Shown here piece after piece: positions 1 through 8,731 of a stretch of 64,000 nt of DNA. Location: positions 58,553-122,552 of the forward strand of contig JAKFYD010000015.1 in assembly GCA_021731025.1 (NCBI GenBank), read 5' to 3'. This DNA comes from Pseudobdellovibrionaceae bacterium (lineage in GTDB: Bacteria; Bdellovibrionota; Bdellovibrionia; Bdellovibrionales; Bdellovibrionaceae). Positions within the stretch are counted from its first letter, which is position 1; every line of letters starts with the position of its first letter. Made by a program: the position numbers and the translations under genes. Below the pieces are notes generated by a model. That model was not told the origin of the DNA, ran no database searches, and was given only the letters and a program-made list of their open reading frames with translations.

Positions 1-1049
1 GTTCTGAAGACTTGTATAAAGAGTATGGTCTAAAGAGTCGCGTTTATTCTCCAAAAGGAGAATGGGTTGTCGACTCGTCAATTCCTGCTGAAAACATCAT
101 TTCGACTTTAAAATTTAAACAATTATACGGAAAGACCTCATTGCAAGAGCTCGCTACAAAAAAACCGGAATATCAATTCAAAGTCGGTGAAGAGGTTTAC
201 TACCAAGCAATGAACGGTGAGAAATACGTCGGCGTCGTTGCCAGGGATTATATTATTGACGGTTTTTTAATTGTCACTTACCACAATCGCTATGGGCAAC
301 TCAGTTATGATCTTGGTCATGTGCAATATGCTAAAAAATCTACTAAAATAAATAAGAATTTACCTTTTGATTTTAATTTATCTGCCATTCATCACGAGCT
401 TAATCGTAATCCTGAAAGCCTCGTGCCTTTATTAGAGCTTTTGTCGAGTGATCCAGATATTGGATTTTTAATTAAGAGCAGTTCTGGAACAGCTAAAAGA
501 GAATCCATTGGTACTCATTCCGCAAAAGTTTATTCTACTTTCAAAGAATTTGAAGATAGAAATCCTATTTTACGCTCTTTCAAAACTAAGGGTGGCCTTA
601 CACTTTCTAAGTTTTTAGCAATGGTTATAGCTGTTCATGATATTGGTAAGTCAATAGCAGGAGCACACGCTGGAATTGAAAAACAAAAGGAATACAATAC
701 TCCATTGGCGCTGAGAATTCTTTCACAACTATCTATGCAGAAGTCAGATCTTGAGCTCGCGAAAGCAATTATTGATCATGATGATTTCGGTCGTCTTTTC
801 AATGCGCGAACACCTCAAGATCAAAAACTCAAGCCTGATCAGCTTATTGAAATCATCAGCCGTCGTGCGACTGAATTAAGAATTTCACCACGTCTGCTTT
901 ATGCACTGAATCTTGTTTTTTATTTAGCAGATGCCGGTTCGTACGACGTCGTCAGGAATAATTACTTTCATATTGACTCTAGCAATCGGCTAGTCCCAAA
1001 GAACCCAGACTTCGAAATTCTGGAAAAAATTGCAGCTAAGTTACCTTAA
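1..1049 (+). CDS. HD-domain protein (putative metal-dependent phosphohydrolase), 5' end outside window
   Basis: The reading frame is open to the left edge, so the gene probably starts upstream. An internal TTG at 12 is the first start-like codon but has no convincing ribosome site. The visible 345 residues carry an HD-type signature: a His near residue 167 (THSAKV), the HD pair in VHDIGKS near 209-210, a His in IDHDDF near 256, and an Asp in YLADAGSYD further on. This order fits the HD superfamily of metal-dependent phosphohydrolases. The substrate cannot be read from the sequence. The first 110 residues form a separate region (FKVGEEVYYQAM) of unknown role. The next gene follows after about 30 bases on the same strand, so the two may be co-transcribed. 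Confidence 0.6.
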   Translation, partial: SEDLYKEYGLKSRVYSPKGEWVVDSSIPAENIISTLKFKQLYGKTSLQELATKKPEYQFKVGEEVYYQAMNGEKYVGVVARDYIIDGFLIVTYHNRYGQLSYDLGHVQYAKKSTKINKNLPFDFNLSAIHHELNRNPESLVPLLELLSSDPDIGFLIKSSSGTAKRESIGTHSAKVYSTFKEFEDRNPILRSFKTKGGLTLSKFLAMVIAVHDIGKSIAGAHAGIEKQKEYNTPLALRILSQLSMQKSDLELAKAIIDHDDFGRLFNARTPQDQKLKPDQLIEIISRRATELRISPRLLYALNLVFYLADAGSYDVVRNNYFHIDSSNRLVPKNPDFEILEKIAAKLP

Positions 1050-1080
1050 AATAACTGTTTTTATGAATGAATAGAGGAAA

Positions 1081-1641
1081 ATGAAAAAATTGATTTTAGT
1101 AGTCTTAATAACTTTTTCAACCTCTGCTCACGCGGTGACAGTTATTTTTGATATTGATTGGACTCTACTTTATAGAGATCAAGTAAGCCAACAAGCAATC
1201 GAATCTGATAGTATTTTGGTTCATGATAAGGATGTGTATCGCATTTCAGATTACGCAGTTCAGGTCATCGAATTGCTTTTACGGCGAGGTGTAAATGTTC
1301 AGTTTTTTAGTGGTGGTAACGCTGATAGAAATGAGTATTTTATTCGAGTACTCAATGAAAAAATCAATCGTATTGCCAAAGAGCCTAGAGTTTTACCGCA
1401 GGCTTTTAGTAAAGAGTCCTTAACCGAAGTCCTAGGTCCCGCATCAGGACTGGATTTCTTTGATCGCACTAAAAAAAATTTACTAACCGTAGTTTCTCCC
1501 GCCGAGCTTGAAAATACAGTAATTATTGATGATGACAGAAAGTTTCGATTTGACAGTCAGCGAGAACATTGGATTCATTTAACTACTTATCAAGATTTTT
1601 TAGAATATCCGTCGGCAACCTCACCTCTTCCGATGATTTAA
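1081..1641 (+). CDS. Exported HAD-like phosphatase (DUF2608-type), probably truncated by a frameshift
   Basis: A signal peptide (cleavage after SAHA, residue 18) precedes a HAD motif I, FDIDWT, with the nucleophile pair D24/D26. A late acidic motif, IIDDDRKF, lies near residues 148-155. This is the arrangement of small exported HAD phosphatases. The frame stops at 1641 right after a region whose +2 frame stays open and protein-like to 1955. The natural protein was therefore probably about 290 residues and has been split by a frameshift near 1600-1640. An AGAGGAAA ribosome site lies just before the ATG. The phosphatase assignment is firm at motif level; the substrate is unknown. Confidence 0.6.
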   Translation: MKKLILVVLITFSTSAHAVTVIFDIDWTLLYRDQVSQQAIESDSILVHDKDVYRISDYAVQVIELLLRRGVNVQFFSGGNADRNEYFIRVLNEKINRIAKEPRVLPQAFSKESLTEVLGPASGLDFFDRTKKNLLTVVSPAELENTVIIDDDRKFRFDSQREHWIHLTTYQDFLEYPSATSPLPMI

Positions 1642-1955
1642 ATCAATGGCGACCACCGAATCGAACAGCATGGCTTATTGAACGTCATAAACTTCTTGTA
1701 GTTGTTGAGGCGATCATTGAAACCCTTGAAGATTCGAACTCTTCAAGATCCTTTTTGCAAAAACTAAAAGAAAAATTTAGGGTTGGTGACGGTCAAGAAA
1801 TGGATTCTTATGGCCCGAGATCAATTGAACTTGCAAAAGCAGGGGTGGAAAGGCTTAAGCGAGAGAATATACATATTGGGTATGAGCGGGCTCGTTCTAT
1901 CCTGCCTAATTTGAATCCGATTAAATCTTGCTCGTCTTTCTTTTTGATACATTAA
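1614..1955 (+). pseudogene. Out-of-frame C-terminal continuation of the HAD-like gene
   Basis: The frame overlapping the end of the HAD-like gene is open to 1955. From about 1614 it reads as ordinary protein (NLTSSDDLNQW, then an amphipathic region KLLVVVEAIIETLED and a charged C-terminal third). No ribosome site or convincing start codon is visible for an independent gene. The simplest reading is that it is the displaced C-terminal part of the upstream exported phosphatase. A separate short hypothetical gene starting at ATG 1569 is the alternative. Whether the shift is a mutation, a sequencing error or programmed cannot be decided here. Confidence 0.45.
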
Positions 1956-1980
1956 TAATGCCTATTAATTTCATATAGAT

Positions 1981-3114
1981 TTACCCAATTCCTGGCAATG
2001 GCCTAAAAAAATCCTTCAAGCCGTCAACTTGCATCGGTGTTTTATCAAAACTCTGAATCCAAGTCTCTGGAGTTTCCATGCACAAGAAAATATTCCAACG
2101 AGGATCATTCGACAAAAATTCCTTGCGAACAAATTGAAACATCTCGTGGCGAAGACTAGCGTCATAGCGAAGTTTGCTGCCCTCCGATGGAAACATTTCG
2201 GCTGAGGTCACCAGGCTGCGTAAACCAAATCGCTCGCGCATCAGGTGACGTTGCTCGGGTTGGAACCGCAAGGTTCCCAATGAGATGACGTTCACTTGTT
2301 CAACAGAAAATCGTGACGTCAATTCGCGCACTAGGCCCGAATAACTTTCTTTCCATTCGGGATGCCAAATCATGGGATCAATATGGAAGGCTAAGGAAAA
2401 TCCCGCTGTCGCACACTTTTCAGCAGCTGCCAAGCGTTCATGAAAGCGAGCTGTGCCGTGCTCTTCAGAATTAATAACCAAAGGAGGATTGATGGACCAG
2501 CTAGTAACAACATTCTTTGCGGGAGCTAAATCCAAAAACTGATCGACACGATCTGATTTCGTTTTAAATTCCAAAGTCCAACGAGGATATTTTCTGAAAA
2601 AAGAAATGAGCTCACGTGAATACAAAGTGAGCTCATCCAAACTGAGACTATCGATGACTTCGCCGGTGCCTACACGGTAGGGAAGGTCAGCGTGCTTAAC
2701 AGCCATTTCATCAAGCTCCTGCAGAGCCTGATCAATGTTAGTGTAAATCTTCATGATCGGGGAATTTAGGTAACTTTGCAGATAACAATAGCTGCAATTC
2801 ATATTGCATTGGCTTCCTAAATTCAGAACATAATAGTTACAGCAGGTCAGGGTTTTTTTCTGAGTTGCTCCAGGGCAGCGTTTGAAAAACTGTCCCGCAA
2901 ATGGTGTTAAGAAAAGATTTTTTTTGCTGCGATCGAATTGCGAGGCGCTGAGCTCGCCACGATGATCAGTCCAAGGCTGTTCGTCCACCACTTTAATTTT
3001 TTCAGGTGGGAAATACTTTATCACCCGTTTAGCAGCGGAAGAGTCCACCGACTTCTCATCGATAAAAACTTTTTCGAAATGATCGACTATTGTTCCTGGG
3101 ACAGGGATTTCCAC
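1981..3114 (-). CDS. Radical SAM protein of the spore photoproduct lyase-like family
   Basis: This 377-residue protein has the radical SAM cluster motif CNMNCSYCYLQSY (Cys-x3-Cys-x2-Cys, about residues 103-110) followed by a Tyr, as in SplB-type enzymes. SplB repairs the UV photoproduct 5-thyminyl-5,6-dihydrothymine in spore DNA. Homologues annotated as spore photoproduct lyase family occur in non-sporulating bacteria, where the substrate is not established. Preceding residues CPGATQKKTLTCCNYY add further cysteines. The start codon lies 28 bases inside the end of the upstream gene on the same strand, which points to translational coupling and a functional pair. A DNA-repair role is inferred from the family only. 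Confidence 0.75.
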   Translation of the reverse strand: MEIPVPGTIVDHFEKVFIDEKSVDSSAAKRVIKYFPPEKIKVVDEQPWTDHRGELSASQFDRSKKNLFLTPFAGQFFKRCPGATQKKTLTCCNYYVLNLGSQCNMNCSYCYLQSYLNSPIMKIYTNIDQALQELDEMAVKHADLPYRVGTGEVIDSLSLDELTLYSRELISFFRKYPRWTLEFKTKSDRVDQFLDLAPAKNVVTSWSINPPLVINSEEHGTARFHERLAAAEKCATAGFSLAFHIDPMIWHPEWKESYSGLVRELTSRFSVEQVNVISLGTLRFQPEQRHLMRERFGLRSLVTSAEMFPSEGSKLRYDASLRHEMFQFVRKEFLSNDPRWNIFLCMETPETWIQSFDKTPMQVDGLKDFFRPLPGIG

Positions 3115-3908
3115 TCTTCAACGACCTTTTCTAAATGGGTAACTGTTTTTTTCAAATCGGCAGAACTTGCAACAAACATTTGAACATCAAAACCGGCTTT
3201 ATCTCCCCGGCGTTGGTAACGAGCTTGAATATTTTTTGGCCAGCTTATTTTTAATTTTTCTTTGCTTGCAAGATCTCGCTGATGGGTTTGTGGGTAACGT
3301 AAGATTTTGAGTTGGATCAATGTTGAATTCGCCGAATCGTCGAAGGCAGCTAAAATCTGCTCTTCCGAGAGAGACATCAAACAGAGATCGGTAACAAGCT
3401 CTAGAATTTGTACGCCTTCGGATTTACTCGGTCTGGCTTGTAAAAACACTTTCGCTATAAAATTAATTTTTCCAAGGGGCAAAGTTTTTAAGGGGTTTAA
3501 ATCCGCAGGTTGCAAATCCTTTTCATGAAGCCAAGCTAGCAGGGCTGCAGAAAGTGCTGAAACAACGGGCAATAGCTCTTTAAGGCTTTCTTGTTGGCCC
3601 TTGCCCCAACGAGAAAAAAAATAATCTTCATCAAAAATTGAAGCAAACAGGGGAGACTGGGCTAAAAAACCGAATTGCGCTAAGGTGAATCGGGGATGAA
3701 TTTCGAAAAAGTAATCCACATGGGATCTACCATCTGCGACTTCAACACTTAGGGCTTGAGTCAGCGTTTCACTTTCAAAACTTGAGATCAATTGATCGCC
3801 AATAGCCCAGGCCAAAGGAAGAGAGCGGCTTTTAGACGATGACTCTAAAAATTCGGGAAATTTCAGATCTGATTTCAGATGAGAATAGGGAACTAAAGTC
3901 CACTTCAT
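3087..3908 (-). CDS. Hypothetical protein coupled to the SPL-like radical SAM protein
   Basis: This roughly 273-residue soluble protein has no signal peptide or membrane segment and no motif I recognise. It overlaps the start of the SPL-like gene by 28 bases, so the two are probably a translationally coupled pair. It may supply substrate recognition or an accessory function for the radical SAM enzyme (inference). The start is uncertain: the frame is open from 3953, with candidate ATGs at 3917 and 3908 and no clear ribosome site at any of them. I chose 3908 (MKWTLVPYSH) because the extension upstream looks non-conserved. It is divergent from the APP1-like phosphatase gene, with a short shared upstream region. 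Confidence 0.55.
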   Translation of the reverse strand: MKWTLVPYSHLKSDLKFPEFLESSSKSRSLPLAWAIGDQLISSFESETLTQALSVEVADGRSHVDYFFEIHPRFTLAQFGFLAQSPLFASIFDEDYFFSRWGKGQQESLKELLPVVSALSAALLAWLHEKDLQPADLNPLKTLPLGKINFIAKVFLQARPSKSEGVQILELVTDLCLMSLSEEQILAAFDDSANSTLIQLKILRYPQTHQRDLASKEKLKISWPKNIQARYQRRGDKAGFDVQMFVASSADLKKTVTHLEKVVEEWKSLSQEQ

Positions 3909-3988
3909 GACATTCATTGTCAGGGTGTTCTCACAGAGGAGTAACGAAGTCAATTGTGAGGTGATAAGGCCTTGTGTATATTCAAGAG

Positions 3989-5035
3989 ATGTCAGATTGG
4001 CGCGAACGAGCTGAAATTGGTGGGGATGTCGTCTTTTTTCGATATGCTCCCCCGGGGCTGGAAAAAAATTCAGAAGAAGTCTTTGTTTGGGATTTAGATA
4101 AAACCTATCTTGATACCTCGATTGATTCCCTAAGTGGTCTTTTGCAAACCATTTTGGAAAAAGCCATGACTAAAAAAAATATCCCTGGCACTGACACTCT
4201 ACTGAGAGCTTTGGCCCAGTACCGAGCTAAAATTAAAGGCCAAAGTTTTTTCCCAATTTATTTTATCACCGCTTCGCCTCCGCAAATGGAGGAGCGAATT
4301 ATGGAAAAATTAGAGTTTGATAAAATCAATCCCTTGGGATGTTTTTATAAAGATAATTTAAAAAATTTGCGTCCTCGACGGTTTTGGCGTCTGACAAAAC
4401 AAGTGGGATATAAACTGCAAGCTTTACTTCAGTTGCGGACACGACTTCACCCCAACGTCAGGCAGGTTTGTTGGGGAGATGACTCTGAAAGTGATGCGAT
4501 CATTTACAATTTGTATTCAGATATCTGCTCGCGACGAATCTCACCTATGGATTTACGCCATGTTTTAGAAAAACTTTATGTCAGCGGTGATCAGGTCGAT
4601 ACCATTATGCTCTTGCAGTCAGAAATTCCTGAAAATGATCCGGTTGAAAAAATTTATATCAACTTGGCGACCGATACGGATTCTGATTATTACTTGAAGT
4701 TTGGTCGACGAACTTTAGCCACCGAGAATACCTTCCAAGTGGCTCTGGATTTATTTCAAGATCAAAAAATTGATCTGGATGGACTTTATTCTGTTGTTAA
4801 AGATATGATTGATAACTACAGATACACTCCCGAAGAGCTTATGAAAACATACGACGAGATTATTCGTCGCGGGGTGATCGGGAAGTTGTGTTTTGAAAAA
4901 ACAAAGGCTTTATTTGTTGAAAAGGGTCTGCTGTATCCTTCTTATGAACCTAGCACGCCGCCCATTCAGGAAAATACGATTTTACATGAGCCCTGGGTTC
5001 AAGAGCGGATCGATTATCTGCATGATTACCGATAA
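3989..5035 (+). CDS. APP1/DUF2183-like HAD phosphatase
   Basis: This is a cytoplasmic protein of about 348 residues. Near residue 37 it has the HAD motif VFVWDLDKTYLD, then FFPIYFITASPP (motif II, Ser/Thr) near 90, a conserved Lys-rich stretch and CWGDDSESDA (motif III) near 175. This order is typical of the DUF2183 domain of App1, a phosphatidate phosphatase. The actual lipid or phosphate substrate here is unknown. The frame has a GTG at 3974; the ATG at 3989 (MSDWRERAE) is preferred. Its last 14 bases overlap the start of the next gene, so the two are probably translated together. Confidence 0.65.
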   Translation: MSDWRERAEIGGDVVFFRYAPPGLEKNSEEVFVWDLDKTYLDTSIDSLSGLLQTILEKAMTKKNIPGTDTLLRALAQYRAKIKGQSFFPIYFITASPPQMEERIMEKLEFDKINPLGCFYKDNLKNLRPRRFWRLTKQVGYKLQALLQLRTRLHPNVRQVCWGDDSESDAIIYNLYSDICSRRISPMDLRHVLEKLYVSGDQVDTIMLLQSEIPENDPVEKIYINLATDTDSDYYLKFGRRTLATENTFQVALDLFQDQKIDLDGLYSVVKDMIDNYRYTPEELMKTYDEIIRRGVIGKLCFEKTKALFVEKGLLYPSYEPSTPPIQENTILHEPWVQERIDYLHDYR

Positions 5036-6041
5036 GAAATTTTGGTATAAACTTTCGTTAGTTTATAGCCTTTCTGTCCTTTTGTGCAGCTCACTCATTT
5101 TTGCGCAGGAAACAAGTCAGCAGCCTGTTAGAAATATGAGACACCTTCCACCTAAAAAAGCCCCGGAAAGTACTTCTTCGGGAATTCTTGGAACTGAAAA
5201 AGTTCAGAAGGTTTTATCCCATCGGGTTGTTAGTTTGGCGAATCAACTGGATTCTTTTTTCGGAGCGAAGCGGGCTGATGACGAAAAAAATGGAAGCACT
5301 TTACGGATAATCCCCTCTTATCGGGTCAGTGAATATCACACCCCCGTCGGAGAATTTGAAATTCGACTCAACTTAAAATTACTCAATCTCGAAAGAGAAG
5401 GAAAAGACCTCGAAGAGCGCATATTTAAAAATCCTGATGAGCCAGAAGATCAACTGGATATTGCTGGTGCCGGCATTTCCGACAGCGATTATGAAAAGCA
5501 AATGCGAAAGATCAGAATGGAACAAGAAGAGTGGGGGTGGAATTACAATGTTGAAAATCGCATTATTGTTAAAACTCCTTTATCCTTCTTTTCAAAATTC
5601 AGGATTCGAAAGAACTTTCGCGGATCAACTTTTGTCCATCGTTTCTACAACGAATTTGGTTGGGCCAGTGATACTCAATGGCAAGAATTAGCTTCCTTCA
5701 GCTCAGATTACGAGCTGAATCGCTATTTGCTCTTTCGTTTCAACAACGAACTGAATTGGCAGTTCAACACAAACGCCATTTCTTCTTCCCATGGTCCCTC
5801 TTTGCTCCAAAGTCTTAGCAAGAGAGATTCAATTTCTTACGACTTGCGAATGAATGGTGTGATCGAACGCTTTAATTGGACCTTGGATAGCTATGGACCT
5901 AGTGTCACCTACCGTCGTCAGCTTGAAAGTAAATGGATTTTTTACGAGCTAAATCCCGCTTTAACCTTTGCTCGTTTGGATGATTTTAAACGAGCTTTCA
6001 GTCTGTATGTCCGTTTTGAATTTGTATTTGGGGATATTTAA
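5022..6041 (+). CDS. Exported hypothetical protein, possible outer-membrane beta-barrel
   Basis: The preferred start is the ATG at 5022 (MITDKKFWYK), because it is followed by a clear signal peptide (LVYSLSVLLCSSLIFAQ). Longer upstream reading gives only out-of-frame shadow of the previous gene. The mature protein has a Pro-rich, charged N-terminus. Its C-terminal half has alternating aromatic and polar residues and ends in an aromatic stretch (LYVRFEFVFGDI), which resembles an outer-membrane barrel. No family is recognised. It overlaps the upstream phosphatase by 14 bases, suggesting an operon, perhaps linked to envelope lipid or phosphate metabolism (inference). Confidence 0.55.
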   Translation: MITDKKFWYKLSLVYSLSVLLCSSLIFAQETSQQPVRNMRHLPPKKAPESTSSGILGTEKVQKVLSHRVVSLANQLDSFFGAKRADDEKNGSTLRIIPSYRVSEYHTPVGEFEIRLNLKLLNLEREGKDLEERIFKNPDEPEDQLDIAGAGISDSDYEKQMRKIRMEQEEWGWNYNVENRIIVKTPLSFFSKFRIRKNFRGSTFVHRFYNEFGWASDTQWQELASFSSDYELNRYLLFRFNNELNWQFNTNAISSSHGPSLLQSLSKRDSISYDLRMNGVIERFNWTLDSYGPSVTYRRQLESKWIFYELNPALTFARLDDFKRAFSLYVRFEFVFGDI

Positions 6042-6046
6042 ACGAG

Positions 6047-6574
6047 CTAAATTTTAAGTCCCTCGACGTCCAATTGGTAAAGTGACTTTCTGACATTTTT
6101 CCCAGGTTTAGCCATCTGTAAACACCTGTTGATTGTTTTGCGCGTGTACTTTTTATTTTTGATAATACTTAAGCACCAAATGGCATCGTACTTTGTTTTT
6201 TTCCACTGTGTAAGGCGATCACACACTTCAAGGGCTGCATCATCATAATCGACCTTAGCCGTCGGTGTGCTTTTAATTGTATTGAGACAGCGCATGATCT
6301 CATCGGGAGATTCGAAATGAGGAGGCAACTTTTCACAGACGGCGAGCGCGCCTGCATCGAAGACACTGCCTTCCATTTCGGATTCGCATTTATCAAAGAT
6401 GCCAGTGGCTTCCCACTTTTTTAAGCTTCCACAAACAGATCTTTCTTCCACCGTGTTTTTCGTTTTTACTTTGCCAGCTTTTTTCACTGGTTCTGCGGGA
6501 GATGGCGGCGTTGTCGTTCGTGTTGAACAGCTGACAACGAATAATGCGGCAAATAATAAAGAAATAAACTTCAT
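6047..6574 (-). CDS. Cysteine-containing lipoprotein of unknown function
   Basis: This is a 175-residue predicted lipoprotein: signal sequence MKFISLLFAALFVVSC with the lipobox Cys at residue 16. It is followed by a Thr/Pro-rich and basic linker, then a domain with regularly spaced cysteines (VCGSLKKW, KCESEM, VCEKLPP, RCLNTI, VCDRLTQWKK, WCLSII, RCLQMA). The spacing resembles two or three imperfect repeats of a small disulfide-bonded helical motif. I do not recognise the family. A GGAGG-like ribosome site (reverse complement of acctcc near 6581) supports the start. It converges with the preceding plus-strand gene, five bases away. Confidence 0.6.
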   Translation of the reverse strand: MKFISLLFAALFVVSCSTRTTTPPSPAEPVKKAGKVKTKNTVEERSVCGSLKKWEATGIFDKCESEMEGSVFDAGALAVCEKLPPHFESPDEIMRCLNTIKSTPTAKVDYDDAALEVCDRLTQWKKTKYDAIWCLSIIKNKKYTRKTINRCLQMAKPGKNVRKSLYQLDVEGLKI

Positions 6575-6725
6575 TGCGGGACCTCCAACTTAATTAAACG
6601 CAAATTCAACCTCTGGCGCAAGTAAAAGATGCTTGCAAAGGTCGAGTGAATTGATTCTACTTTTGCGGCTGAATTAACTTTGATGATTCGTAAAAACCAC
6701 TAATGACTTAATAAGGAGTCTAACA

Positions 6726-7188
6726 ATGAAAAATATCTTAGTTTCTCTCTGTTTAGCTGTGTTCCTTTTATGCGGAACAATGGCAACGGCTCAAAACGCA
6801 TTTACCAATTCCAGTGAAAAAGCTTATTTCACTTTAAAAAATCTTTTTGAACAGTCTAAAGATCCCATTGTCGAGACTGACATTGATTTAGCTTCCAACC
6901 TTAAAAGTAACCAAAAATGCGCAATCTGATACTAAAGCAAATATGTTTGTGATCAACCGAGAGGCTCAAAGAAATAGCGCTTTATCACAATGGGAAGGCT
7001 TCGCAAAATTAGGTGTTAAAACTGTGACCCCTCAAGAAATTCAGATCCTGATCACAACGACAGGTTTGCAGGATTCTCCGATCCAGATGAAATTGCGCAA
7101 GAACCAAAATTACGTAACGACAGAAATTATTACTTATAAGGATTCAGCAAACCAAATCACAATCTACGGTTATTGTTACCGACAGTAA
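6726..7188 (+). pseudogene. Small exported protein gene split by a frameshift in an A-run
   Basis: The frame from ATG 6726 has a good ribosome site (AAGGAG) and a signal peptide (LAVFLLCGTMATAQ) but stops after 67 residues at 6929. A second frame runs on as ordinary protein to 7188 (ANMFVINREAQ through YGYCYRQ). Removing one A from the AAAAA run at 6913-6917 joins them into one open frame of about 150 residues reading SNLKSNQNAQSDTKANM across the joint. The gene is therefore either disrupted by a single-base insertion, phase-variable at this short run, or carries a sequence error. The product family is unknown; it would be a small periplasmic protein. Confidence 0.65.
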
Positions 7189-7193
7189 TTTTA

Positions 7194-7541
7194 ATGAGAA
7201 CCCTCTTTCACATCACCACTCATGAGTCCTGGATCAAAGCTCAAAAGCAGGGCGTCTACTTAGCTGATTCGCTGAGCAAAGAGGGCTTCATTCATTTTTC
7301 ACAACTTCATCAAGTTTTATCGACGGCCGAGCTTTTCTTTAGCGAGTCTCATGAAAAGCTCTTGCTGCTGACGATCAACGAAGAAATGTTGAGTTCGCCA
7401 ATTAAATACGAAGGAGAAAGCAAATTTCCCCATTTGTATGGCCCACTTAATTTGGATGCCGTTATCTCGGTGGATCCCTTCCAAAAGGAAAATGGAAAAT
7501 TTATTTTGCCTTCGCAATCTAAAGTGAAGAAAAATTTTTAA
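7194..7541 (+). CDS. DUF952 family protein
   Basis: The protein has 115 residues from ATG 7194. It begins MRTLFHITTHESW, followed by GVYLADSLSKEGFIHFS and later HLYGPLNLDAVISV. These are the hallmark segments of the DUF952 family (W-x-A, EGFIHFS, LYGxL). DUF952 proteins resemble a small ADP-ribosyltransferase-like fold, but no activity is proven. No signal peptide is present. The start was moved downstream of the longest frame because the MRTLFHIT start matches the family's N-terminus. Confidence 0.8.
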   Translation: MRTLFHITTHESWIKAQKQGVYLADSLSKEGFIHFSQLHQVLSTAELFFSESHEKLLLLTINEEMLSSPIKYEGESKFPHLYGPLNLDAVISVDPFQKENGKFILPSQSKVKKNF

Positions 7542-7636
7542 AACTTTAGACTGATCTCATTGAAATTAGTTTTTCGTATGCCTGTCGAAGTATTTCTTGA
7601 ACCGCAATCGAAATTTGATCCGTAGTTCTGAGCAGG

Positions 7637-8641
7637 CTAGGGCGCAGGCCTTGGATTCGGCGGTTGATTGATAGGGGGAGGGGAATTGATTCTTATCATT
7701 TTAGTTAACCCATCATCACCTTTAGATCCATCTGCAACACGGTAATGAAAAGAATTATTAAAAGGAACTGGGCTGTCGTAGACTGCATATTCCTTTGGAA
7801 AAGAATCGCGAATGGAAAGTGTTGCCGATCGCGGAGTTCCCCACTTAATTAAAGAATAAATTTCATAAACATCTTTAACTTGCATATGAATACAACCCGT
7901 CGAAACAAAACCACGATTGAATATTTCGGACGCAGGTAAGAGCGTGGCATGAAGACCATACATTGTGTAACGTGCAGATTTATCTAAAACACCGAGGAAA
8001 GGAAAACCGTAATAGTACCAAGGTTCTTCGCGTGATTCGTAGAAGCGGGAATGATTATTCTGAATTTGTCCTTCAAGTTTTGGTGTCTGTAAATCCTGGT
8101 TATTAAGACTAAAACCACCAAGCCCGATAGGATAAACTTTAATAAAACTGGGATTATGAGATTTAAGAAGTAATTTTCTTTCCCAACGCGAGATAATCAG
8201 ATCGATCTGAGAATTTTGCGTGAGATTGTATTTTTTCCATTCGACACGGAGAGCCTTTTTAAAATCGGCACTGAGGTAAAATTCCCCACGATAGTAAAAA
8301 ATTTGCCCGGTTTGAGGAGACCCCACGGCCTGCAATGTGAATTTCACTGTGTTATCAGCGTTTAATTGTGGCTGAGAAATAAGCTCAACGCCATAGAGAG
8401 AATTCACTCGAGTGCTCGGTAATTTATTAGGACCAGATGCAAAAAAATTTAAATGATCCGGTCGACAAGATTCACATTCTTGCAAGTAGCTAAGAATTTT
8501 AGAGATTATCGGATGCTGTTGCGATTGAAATTTTGCAACATCACGAAGATCTGTAAACAAAAATACATTCTCTGCATTTGCCCAAGAGCAAAATCCAAAA
8601 AAATTTACAAAAAAAATAAAGAAATAAATTTTCAAACGCAT
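7637..8641 (-). CDS. Exported L,D-transpeptidase (YkuD domain)
   Basis: This 334-residue protein has a signal peptide (cleavage after SWANA) and, in its C-terminal half, the YkuD catalytic segment YGLHATLL followed by RGFVSTGCIHMQ, with the nucleophilic Cys near residue 251. L,D-transpeptidases form 3-3 peptidoglycan crosslinks or attach proteins to peptidoglycan in the periplasm. The N-terminal 130 residues are not recognised and may bind the wall. The C-terminus is Pro-rich (INSPPPINQPPN). Predatory Bdellovibrio-type bacteria carry many such enzymes for self and prey wall modification; a specific role here is inference. A second, shorter one lies at 18599-19255. Confidence 0.85.
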   Translation of the reverse strand: MRLKIYFFIFFVNFFGFCSWANAENVFLFTDLRDVAKFQSQQHPIISKILSYLQECESCRPDHLNFFASGPNKLPSTRVNSLYGVELISQPQLNADNTVKFTLQAVGSPQTGQIFYYRGEFYLSADFKKALRVEWKKYNLTQNSQIDLIISRWERKLLLKSHNPSFIKVYPIGLGGFSLNNQDLQTPKLEGQIQNNHSRFYESREEPWYYYGFPFLGVLDKSARYTMYGLHATLLPASEIFNRGFVSTGCIHMQVKDVYEIYSLIKWGTPRSATLSIRDSFPKEYAVYDSPVPFNNSFHYRVADGSKGDDGLTKMIRINSPPPINQPPNPRPAP

Positions 8642-8731
8642 TTAACTCAATTCCTGTTTGACTGAACTAACATTGGCGACTAACTGTTTCAACCTCGAAG
8701 TCACAGATTGAAAATTTACTAGGAGGTAAAA

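Noticed and set aside
6169..6396. Minus-strand 75-codon open frame in the lipoprotein gene
   Set aside because: It is an alternate frame of the Cys-rich lipoprotein with no start signal.
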